From the NCBI RefSeq assembly GCF_000240165.1, contig NC_017586.1:3720001-3784000 (forward strand): 64,000 bases of DNA. The letters run 5' to 3'. The notes below the pieces were generated by a model. The model was not told where the DNA came from. It ran no database searches and saw only the letters and a program-made list of their open reading frames with translations. Position 1 is the stretch's first letter; every line of letters starts with the position of its first letter. Source of the DNA: Streptantibioticus cattleyicolor NRRL 8057 = DSM 46488 (GTDB lineage Bacteria; Actinomycetota; Actinomycetes; Streptomycetales; Streptomycetaceae). Of the stretch, positions 35,998 to 42,060 are shown piece after piece. A program made the position numbers and the translations under genes.

Positions 35998-36447
35998 TCA
36001 TACCTGGCGGGCGGCCTCGGCGACGAGGCGGTCGGTGGCCGCGATTGCTGCGGTGCGGGCGGTGGTCAGGGCGTCGCGGTCGGGGGCGTGGCGCAGGGCG
36101 TAGGTGGCCTGCGCGGCCTCGGTGGCCACGGGGGCAAGATCGGGGGCGAGGATGGCGACGGTGGCCAGGGGCGCGGTGATGGCGGCGCGGGTGGCGTGGC
36201 TGTCGGCCCGCGCGGTGCGGTACTCCTCGTCCGCCGCGCCGGACAGCCGTAAGTCCTCGCGGACCCACATCGCCCGGCGGTGGTCGGCGAGTGCGGCGGT
36301 GAGCTGGGCGACGGCGGCGACCACGTCCCGGCGCCGCTCGGTGGCGCGATCCTCGCTGCGGGCGGAGCGGGCGGCGCGCTGCTGGAGAACGTAGGCGGTC
36401 ACCGAGCCGAGCAGGGTCCCGGCCACGGCGATGACGGACTCGATCAT
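35998..36447 (-). CDS. KilB-like membrane-anchored helical protein
   Basis: 149 residues from ATG 36447, preceded by GGAGG 5 nt upstream. One N-terminal helix (MIESVIAVAGTLLGSVTAYV) followed by a long charged helical region (RSEDRATERRRDVVAAVAQL) and an Ala-rich tail. This topology matches proteins often called KilB in streptomycete elements, named after pIJ101 spread functions; the name is from memory and not diagnostic. First minus-strand gene of the element's main block, with a long intergenic region upstream. Confidence 0.6.
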   Translation of the reverse strand: MIESVIAVAGTLLGSVTAYVLQQRAARSARSEDRATERRRDVVAAVAQLTAALADHRRAMWVREDLRLSGAADEEYRTARADSHATRAAITAPLATVAILAPDLAPVATEAAQATYALRHAPDRDALTTARTAAIAATDRLVAEAARQV

Positions 36448-37243
36448 GTGATCCTCCTGAACAGCGAGTGCTGCGGGTTCGAGCAACCCACAGCCCGCGC
36501 CGCACCGGCCGGTGCCGGGGCGGCGGGGACTGTGCGTGCTCGACGCAGGCGCGGCGTCGGCCCCGTCCGGCCATGCGGACGGAGCGGCGCCGCGCACCTG
36601 CCCGGTGGCAGGCTCCCGGCGGAACAGTGGTGGTGCCGGGCGGTGACTCGATGGGCGTAGCCGCCGTGGTGGTCAGGTACGGCGGCGCCTAACGCGTTCG
36701 TCGGCGATGCATTGGACCTCCCATTGGCCGAGGTGAGCGAGGGTGAAGGCCGCGTGAGCGCTCGAAGCGTGGCGGCCGTGGTCTTCCTGCGACATCGTCC
36801 GTTTCGGCTCTCACGCGCAACGTGAGGGAGTGCCTAGTCCGTCCGTGGCGACATTCGGAAGCTGTGTCGCCGCGGTCTTATCCACCGACCGGTCATCGCG
36901 GGGAGTCGCCCCCGCTCGGGATTCGGTGTCTCAGTGCCAGTGCACTCACGAGCCTGCGAAGTTCGGTTCCGCGCTCGTGGACCGCTGTCCAGGTTTTTCG
37001 CACCGGGTCTGACAGCCGACGGGCTGTGTCTGCCGCTCCCCTCTGACCTGACGGCCAAAGGGTGGTGCTGACTAGACGTCACCAAACCAACGCAACTCGC
37101 TTACTTCCAACTCGCGTTGGATGGCGGCGTGGGATAAGACTGCACTGCGGCGGTGGGCGACGTCAAGCATCCATCGCGCTTTGGATCGGTCCGTCTTACG
37201 TTGCTTCTTGCTCCGCAGGTCAGAACGTGAGAACGTCGGGAGC
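36448..37243. promoter_or_regulatory. Regulatory intergenic region between the two transcription directions
   Basis: 796 bp separating the leftward transfer block from the rightward gntR gene, with noticeably lower GC than the rest of the element between about 36,800 and 37,200. Contains one weak small ORF on the minus strand and an inverted repeat CTCACG-CGCAA-CGTGAG at 36810-36826. Near gntR there is a repeated GAACGTCGGGA. Expected to hold divergent promoters under GntR control. No other gene seen. Confidence 0.5.
36673..36795 (-). CDS. Possible 40-residue protein
   Basis: ATG at 36795, stop at 36673; reads MSQEDHGRHASSAHAAFTLA then HLGQWEVQCIADERVRRRRT. Ordinary composition and no shadow-like repetition, but the upstream ribosome site is weak (GGA 4 nt before). 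A CTCACG/CGTGAG palindrome 15 bp upstream could be its operator. No known family. Uncertain. Confidence 0.3.
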   Translation of the reverse strand: MSQEDHGRHASSAHAAFTLAHLGQWEVQCIADERVRRRRT

Positions 37244-37259
37244 ATGCCGAACGTCGGGA
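37231..37259 (+). promoter_or_regulatory. Direct repeat over the gntR start, candidate operator
   Basis: GAACGTCGGGA occurs at 37231-37241 and 37249-37259, an 18-bp period straddling the ATG at 37244; a partial GAACGTGAG lies at 37223. The placement suggests autorepression by the encoded GntR protein, possibly with a leaderless or very short-leadered message because no proper ribosome site spacing exists. Confidence 0.45.
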
Positions 37260-38038
37260 AGTACGCGGAGCTGGCTGAACGACTAGCCCAGCTCATCGAG
37301 GATGACTACTCGCCTGGCCAGCAGTTCCTCACCAACCCAGAGATTGCGAAGCGCTACAGCGTCAGCGGCAACACCGCCAGTCGCGCCGTGCAGGCGCTCA
37401 AGGAACGCGGACTGCTCTCCGGCAAAGTGGGCGGTAAGACCTGGGTGCGGGTCGCACCGGTCCGCCACCTGCGGAGCAACGAGATGTACCACCGAGAGAA
37501 GCAGCGCGTCCGCCTGGGAGAAGAGGAGCGGCGGACGTGGGGGATCTCCGAGGACAGCACCAAGATGGCAGTCACCGAAATCGCCGAGAACTCGGTGGAC
37601 TTCGCCATCGTGACCCCGCCGGCGGATGTCGCCGAATTGTTGGGCCTCACCTCCGGCCAGAAGGTGCTGCGACGCAGCTACAGGCGCCGCAACCACCGCG
37701 GTGAGGGGGCCAGCACCTCGGTCTCGTACCTGCCGTACGACCTGGTGTCGCGCAACCCTGAGATCCTGGACCCGACGACCGAGCCTTGGCCCGGCGGAAC
37801 TCAGCACCAGCTCTACACGGTAGGCGTCGAGGTCGACCGGATCGAGGACCGGGTCACTGCTGAGATGCCGACCGAGAGGGAAGTTGAAGAACAGGACATC
37901 CCGCCCGGGGTGCCGATGATCCGCGTCCGGAAGATCACATACGACACGAGTGACCGGGTGGTCGAAGTGACCGACATCCCGTTCCCGGCCGACCGCATCG
38001 AACTGCAATTCGTGACCCGATTGGAGCGTTGGGCGTAA
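37244..38038 (+). CDS. GntR-family regulator with UTRA domain (KorSA/Imp-like)
   Basis: 264 residues from ATG 37244. N-terminal winged helix-turn-helix (LAQLIEDDYSPGQQFLTNPE, IAKRYSVSGNTASRAVQALK, ERGLLSGKVGGKTWVRV), then a UTRA-type effector domain from about residue 100 with DVAELLGLTSGQKVLRRSYR and PTEREVEEQDIPPGVPMIRV. By position and family it should be the element's maintenance repressor, like KorSA of pSAM2 or Imp of SLP1, holding transfer and excision genes off. The glycosyltransferase ATG overlaps its TAA, so both are coexpressed. Confidence 0.9.
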   Translation: MPNVGKYAELAERLAQLIEDDYSPGQQFLTNPEIAKRYSVSGNTASRAVQALKERGLLSGKVGGKTWVRVAPVRHLRSNEMYHREKQRVRLGEEERRTWGISEDSTKMAVTEIAENSVDFAIVTPPADVAELLGLTSGQKVLRRSYRRRNHRGEGASTSVSYLPYDLVSRNPEILDPTTEPWPGGTQHQLYTVGVEVDRIEDRVTAEMPTEREVEEQDIPPGVPMIRVRKITYDTSDRVVEVTDIPFPADRIELQFVTRLERWA

Positions 38039-38802
38039 TGCCGATCATTTCTGTGATCACGCCGGTCTTCGACGGCGGGGACGCCTACCTGGCGGATACC
38101 TACGAGTCGGTGGCCTCCCAGCGGCTCCCCGACGGCTGGTCTCTCCAGTGGTGTGTCCAGGAGGACGGCAAGACCGGCAAGCCGCTCAACCGACTACCGG
38201 ACCTGCCGTGGATCTCCAAGGACGCTGGACGGTGTGGGGGAGCCGCACGTGCTCGGACTCTCGCCCTGCCCCGCGCCGAGGGGTTGCTAGTCCGTACCCT
38301 GGACGCGGACGACCTGTTCCCGGACGAGCACACCCTGGCGCGGGACATCGAGGCTCTCGCCGCCAGCCCTGACCTGGGGTGGACCGTCGCTCCCGCGCTC
38401 GATCTCTACCCGGACGGGCGACTCGTCCCCGGCCCCAACGATCCGCCTCCCGGCCGCCTCCCCGCCGGCTTCCTTGCCGATGGCTTGCGAGCGGGCTCCC
38501 TACCCGTCATGGGGACCACGGCGACGATCTACAAGGAGCTAGTCCTGGCACACGGTGGCTGGCCGGCGATCCCCGCATTTGAGGATGTCGGTCCCCTGCT
38601 GGCGGCCGAGGCGGTTGTCGATGGGTGGATGCAGGAGAAGCCCGGCGAGATCTACCGGAAGCACCCAGGCCAGTCCACCGAAGAGCCGGAGTACAAGGAC
38701 GACGCCGAAAGGGCCACGCGCATCGGAATCGTGCTCAGCCGCGCTGATGCGATCCGTAGCCTTGGCTGGAGGTGGCAGCCGAGGGAGCCCGTGACGGTCT
38801 AG
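38038..38802 (+). CDS. Family 2 glycosyltransferase-like protein (element copy)
   Basis: 254 residues from the ATG overlapping the gntR stop. GT-A fold: MPIISVITPVFDGGDAYLAD at the start, DGWSLQWCVQEDG, metal-binding DADD at 89-92, acceptor region FEDVGPLLAAEAVVDGW and ending GEIYRKHPGQSTEEP. Related along its length to the chromosomal gene at 40683-41444, just beyond the element. Acceptor and sugar unknown. Coexpressed with the repressor, so likely made in the integrated state; possible surface modification or lysogenic-conversion-like role. Confidence 0.82.
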   Translation: MPIISVITPVFDGGDAYLADTYESVASQRLPDGWSLQWCVQEDGKTGKPLNRLPDLPWISKDAGRCGGAARARTLALPRAEGLLVRTLDADDLFPDEHTLARDIEALAASPDLGWTVAPALDLYPDGRLVPGPNDPPPGRLPAGFLADGLRAGSLPVMGTTATIYKELVLAHGGWPAIPAFEDVGPLLAAEAVVDGWMQEKPGEIYRKHPGQSTEEPEYKDDAERATRIGIVLSRADAIRSLGWRWQPREPVTV

Positions 38803-38840
38803 ACCGGAGCGGCGGGACTGAACGGTCCTAGCTATGTGGG

Positions 38841-38881
38841 AAGGGGCGGCCCCTCTCGGACTCGAAGAGGGGCCGCCCCTT
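38841..38881 (+). terminator. Strong terminator of the gntR-glycosyltransferase operon
   Basis: Perfect 16-bp inverted repeat AAGGGGCGGCCCCTCT / AGAGGGGCCGCCCCTT with a 9-nt loop, 38 bp after the glycosyltransferase stop. Near-symmetrical, so it could work in both directions. Confidence 0.85.
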
Positions 38882-38932
38882 CACGCTGCCTCTGCCACCC
38901 TCGGCGACACAGACTCGCGGTATGTTCTGCTG

Positions 38933-39391
38933 ATGTTCAGTCAGATCGTGACCCTGATAGGGGTAGTTGTAGGCGCCCTGACCTCCTACTTAGCCACTAC
39001 CGCGGCTGAGCGGGTCAGACATCGTCGCAAGCTGGAAACCCGCTGGGACAAGCGGAAGCTGAGCACTTACATCGAGTACGTCACCCTGGTGAAAGCGGCA
39101 CAGGGAGCCGCTAAGCAGGCGTGGGAGAACCCCGAAGTCCGAGCCGAGGCGCTCGCCAGGATGGAAGCGGCGGAACGGAAGCGGTCTCTCGCCTTTGAGG
39201 CGTTGGTCCTCCTGGCGCATCCTCGCGCCGTTGTCGCGGCACACGAAGTGAACCGGGTCCTGTGGCAGGCTCTGGAGGCTGCGCGCCAACCCACCGAAGA
39301 GCCCCCGCCAACGGACCTGTTGATAGAGGCGATGAACCTCCTTCATGAGGAGACGAGGCGGGATCTAGGCGTCTCCAGCGACACCCCCTGA
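38933..39391 (+). CDS. Membrane-anchored helical protein at element right end
   Basis: 152 residues from the ATG at 38933 (MFSQIVTLIGVVVGALTSYL); the frame is open upstream but that part overlaps the terminator. One N-terminal helix and a long charged helical domain (RRKLETRWDKRKLSTYIEYV), topologically similar to the KilB-like protein at 35998. Last gene before the right attachment repeat. No ribosome site of note. Function unknown. Confidence 0.6.
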   Translation: MFSQIVTLIGVVVGALTSYLATTAAERVRHRRKLETRWDKRKLSTYIEYVTLVKAAQGAAKQAWENPEVRAEALARMEAAERKRSLAFEALVLLAHPRAVVAAHEVNRVLWQALEAARQPTEEPPPTDLLIEAMNLLHEETRRDLGVSSDTP

Positions 39392-39504
39392 GCCGCCACG
39401 GCGACCGCCCGAGGATCCATGAGAACCATGATCGTTCCCCATGCGTCCCCCAGTAGGCCAACCTGCCGATAAAGACGCAGCTCGGGGCGCATGAAGGCGG
39501 CCCC

Positions 39505-39555
39505 CTGTAAATCTGTCGGCTATGCCTACCCAGGTTCGAATCCTGGCGCCGCCAC
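39505..39555. repeat. Right attachment repeat (attR), truncated tRNA-Tyr copy
   Basis: 51 bp identical to 21461-21511, covering the anticodon loop, variable arm, T arm and 3' acceptor strand, but without the 5' half of a tRNA, so it is not a functional tRNA gene. Marks the right end of the element. Confidence 0.95.
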
Positions 39556-39560
39556 ACGGG

Positions 39561-39606
39561 AACTGAGGCCCCTCATCCACGGAGACGTGAATGAGGGGCC
39601 TCAGTT
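39561..39606 (+). terminator. Original chromosomal terminator of tRNA-Tyr
   Basis: Perfect 16-bp inverted repeat AACTGAGGCCCCTCAT / ATGAGGGGCCTCAGTT with a 14-nt loop, 5 bp beyond the right repeat. Before insertion it would have followed tRNA-Tyr; it is now 18 kb away, and the tRNA uses the element's terminator instead. Confidence 0.85.
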
Positions 39607-39720
39607 GTTGTCCGGGCGGATCGCGGTGGGCGGCCCGTCCGACTCCGTTCCGCCGCCCTGTGGTGGCTGTGACGGGACGGCCCCCGAGGGCCCGAGGGCC
39701 CGGTCGGGGTCCGTGCCGGG

Positions 39721-40227
39721 TCACGCGGCGAGGGCCACCCCCGTGCCCGGTGCGACGCCCGGGTAGGCATCGACGGCCAGGTTGAGCTGGCTCTGCATGT
39801 ACCAGGTGTTCAGGCCGAAGACGAACGCGAGAAGCCAGCATGCCGCCGGGCTGCACGTCACGGTCAGCCCGGCCGCCCGCTGTGCGTTGGCGATGGCCTT
39901 GCCGGTGTTGTGGTACGAGACGAGGGGGGCGATGACGGTCCAGCTCAGGAAGATCAGGACCAGTACGCTGCCGGCCGGGCTGAGCACCCGTCGCCTGTCG
40001 AACTCGTGCATCTCCTTGTGGATCTTGTAGTACCAGACCAGGTGGTAGATCCCGAGAGTGATGAGGGGCAGGCCGATCCACACGGCGACGGAACCCCGGC
40101 GCTTCATGGCCAGGCCGGTCGGCCGGCCCACGACGGGGGCACCTGCGGGGTGGCCCGGCGGGAACGCGTTGCCGGTCGGGCCTGAGGCGTACGGGTCGTG
40201 CGCAGCGGGCGGCTGTGCGTTGTGCAT
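39721..40227 (-). CDS. DUF4234 membrane protein
   Basis: 168 residues from the ATG at 40227 with GGAG 8 nt upstream. Pro/Ala-rich N-terminus, then DUF4234 core: AVWIGLPLITLGIYHLVWYY, KIHKEMHEFDRR, GSVLVLIFLSWTVIAPLVSY, and a third hydrophobic segment ending NTWYMQSQLN. Function unknown. First chromosomal gene right of the element; divergent from the glycosyltransferase across 455 bp. Confidence 0.8.
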   Translation of the reverse strand: MHNAQPPAAHDPYASGPTGNAFPPGHPAGAPVVGRPTGLAMKRRGSVAVWIGLPLITLGIYHLVWYYKIHKEMHEFDRRRVLSPAGSVLVLIFLSWTVIAPLVSYHNTGKAIANAQRAAGLTVTCSPAACWLLAFVFGLNTWYMQSQLNLAVDAYPGVAPGTGVALAA

Positions 40228-40682
40228 GCGGTGTGCTCCATCGTGACTTGTAGCGGTTCGGGGCTCGGCCCCGGTGGAGCAGCGTGGCAGGAACATGATG
40301 GGAACGGGTGCGAAGTTGCTGGTCTGTGACCGGAAGGGCGGGCAACGGTGACCGTCCTTGAGCGCCGATCGCTGTCCCGGTTCTTTTCGCGGGCGGCCGG
40401 AGGGAGTTGACGGGCCGTCCGGGCCGCGGCGGAACGGTTCCCGGGCGGCGCCGACCCCGTGCTTCGAACGTCCCCGTGCGTCGAACGATCCCGTGCTTCG
40501 AACCGCCCGCGCCCGCCCAGGTCTGTGACACCCGCCCGCGGCGTGCGCACTCCCGACGAGCGTGCACACCGCCTCGCGCGCCGCCGCGTGCCGGACCCGC
40601 CACCGGTCCGACGCGCCCTCGGCCACGCCCGGGTCCGCCGGCCGGTCCTCGGGTTCCTCACGAGAGCCTACGCTGAGCGGTC
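40228..40682. promoter_or_regulatory. Divergent intergenic region with three tandem 17-bp repeats
   Basis: 455 bp without a gene. Three tandem copies of CCCGTGC(T/G)TCGAAC(G/C) begin at 40456, 40473 and 40490, an exact 17-bp period. They may form an operator for the DUF4234 and glycosyltransferase genes that flank it. No clear promoter hexamers found. Confidence 0.5.
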
Positions 40683-41444
40683 ATGCCGAACCTGATCTCC
40701 GTCGTCACGGCCGTTCACGCGCCCGGGGCCCGGTATCTGCCGGATGCCTACGCGTCGTTGTGCGAGCAGGAGCTGCCGGACGGGTGGCGGTGGGAGTGGG
40801 TCGTCCAGGAGGACGGGGAGACCGGCGCCGTCGCGCCGTACGTGCCCGACGACCCGCGGGTCAGCTTCGGGCAGGGGCGCCCGGGGCGGGCCGGGGTCGC
40901 CCGCACGATGGCGCTCTCCCGGGTGCGGGGCGCGTACGTGAAGGTGCTGGACGCCGACGACATGCTCACCCCCGGCGCCCTCGCCCGCGACCTGCGCGCG
41001 CTGGACCGCAACCCGGGGGTCGCCTGGGCCGTCTCCCGCGTCCTGGACCTGCTCCCGGACGGCTCCACGGCCGCCTTCGACCAGGACCCGCCGGAAGGCG
41101 TCGTCGAGCGCGGTGCCGTCCTCGACCACTGGACGTCGCACGGGTACCGGCTCCCCGTCCACCCCGCCACCCTCTTCGTCCGGCGCGACCTGCTGCTCGC
41201 CCTCGGCGGCTGGATGGCGCTGCCGGCCTCCGAGGACACCGGCCTCCTCCTCGCCCTGAACGCGGTGAGCCGGGGCTGGTTCACCGCGCGGACCGGCCTG
41301 CTGTACCGCAAGTGGCCGGGCCAGGTGACGAGCCAGGCAGCACACGCGGACGAGGCGGAACGCAACGCCCGTAAGGCCGTCGTGGAGGCGCGGGCGAGGG
41401 CGCTGGGGGAGCTGGGCGGATGGCGGTTCGACGCCCGCCCCTGA
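40683..41444 (+). CDS. Family 2 glycosyltransferase-like protein (chromosomal copy)
   Basis: 253 residues. GT-A pattern: MPNLISVVTAVHAPGARYLP, DGWRWEWVVQEDGETGA, metal-binding LDADD near 92-96, HPATLFVRRDLLLALGGWMA, SEDTGLLLALNAVSRGW and LLYRKWPGQVTSQ. Same length and motif order as the protein encoded inside the integrated element at 38038-38802. Cytoplasmic; acceptor unknown. Weak ribosome site before the ATG. Confidence 0.82.
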   Translation: MPNLISVVTAVHAPGARYLPDAYASLCEQELPDGWRWEWVVQEDGETGAVAPYVPDDPRVSFGQGRPGRAGVARTMALSRVRGAYVKVLDADDMLTPGALARDLRALDRNPGVAWAVSRVLDLLPDGSTAAFDQDPPEGVVERGAVLDHWTSHGYRLPVHPATLFVRRDLLLALGGWMALPASEDTGLLLALNAVSRGWFTARTGLLYRKWPGQVTSQAAHADEAERNARKAVVEARARALGELGGWRFDARP

Positions 41445-41556
41445 TCGCCGCGCGCGGGGGCCGACGAGGGCCCGCGGACGGGTAGCTGACGGAGCATCAG
41501 ATCAAGGCGTACCCTCGGAGGTCCACACGCTGCCGCGTTCCGGAGGTGTCGGACTC

Positions 41557-42060
41557 ATGGATGACGGGACGGGTCTGCCGGTGCCGCTCGACGGACCGCC
41601 GCGCTATGTGGCCGTGTTCCGCCGGGCCGGGGGTGACTGGGTGGTCGCCGCCCAGTCGCCGGGACGGGGGCCGGTGGAGTACGCGGTCGCGGCGATGACG
41701 CGGACGGTACGGGCGCGGGGCCAGGCGCCGTGGGCCGAGGTGTGGGGGCCGGACGACGAGGGGCGGGGGTGGCGGCGGCTGCGGACGGTACGGGGGCGGC
41801 CCGGGCCGGCCGCGGCCTCCGGGGAACCCGGTCAGCCGCGGCCGAGCGCCAGCGCGCGCGACGAACGCCTGCGGGACCGCCGCCACCAGGTGCTCCTCAC
41901 GGCGCTGGCGGCGGCCGGCCTCACCGACCTGGAACCGGCGGACACCTCGGCCGTCACCCACCTGACCGAGGTCGCCGACGAGGACGACCTGCGCCGGATC
42001 GCCCACTGGCTCGCGTCGGCGACCGCCTCGGGTCAGCGCGCCGCTGGGGAGCAGGCGTAG
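41557..42060 (+). CDS. Hypothetical protein
   Basis: 167 residues, ATG behind GGAGG (11 nt). N-terminal beta-rich half (PPRYVAVFRRAGGDWVVAAQ), a basic linker and an acidic C-terminal half (DTSAVTHLTEVADEDDLRRI). No family recognised. Its end overlaps the end of the convergent GT39-type gene by 28 bp. Confidence 0.65.
   Translation: MDDGTGLPVPLDGPPRYVAVFRRAGGDWVVAAQSPGRGPVEYAVAAMTRTVRARGQAPWAEVWGPDDEGRGWRRLRTVRGRPGPAAASGEPGQPRPSASARDERLRDRRHQVLLTALAAAGLTDLEPADTSAVTHLTEVADEDDLRRIAHWLASATASGQRAAGEQA

Larger units (their letters stand above)
21461..39555. mobile_element. SLP1/pSAM2-type integrative and conjugative element (AICE) in tRNA-Tyr
   Basis: Bounded by identical 51-bp direct repeats (21461-21511 and 39505-39555), giving an 18,044-bp element with one repeat copy. 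The left repeat completes tRNA-Tyr; the right repeat is a 3' tRNA fragment without a 5' half. Contents match the AICE type: tyrosine integrase and excisionase next to the attachment site, prim-pol plus ATPase replication genes, single FtsK-like TraB, small spread-type membrane genes and a GntR regulator at the other end. tRNA-Tyr is also, from published knowledge, the SLP1 site. No gene looks broken, so it may be active. Confidence 0.93.

Noticed and set aside
38834-38932. Upstream start for the right-end membrane protein
   Set aside because: It would run through the 16-bp terminator stem; the ATG at 38933 directly precedes the membrane helix.
39481-39555. Second tRNA-Tyr gene
   Set aside because: Only the 3' part is present; it is the right attachment repeat.
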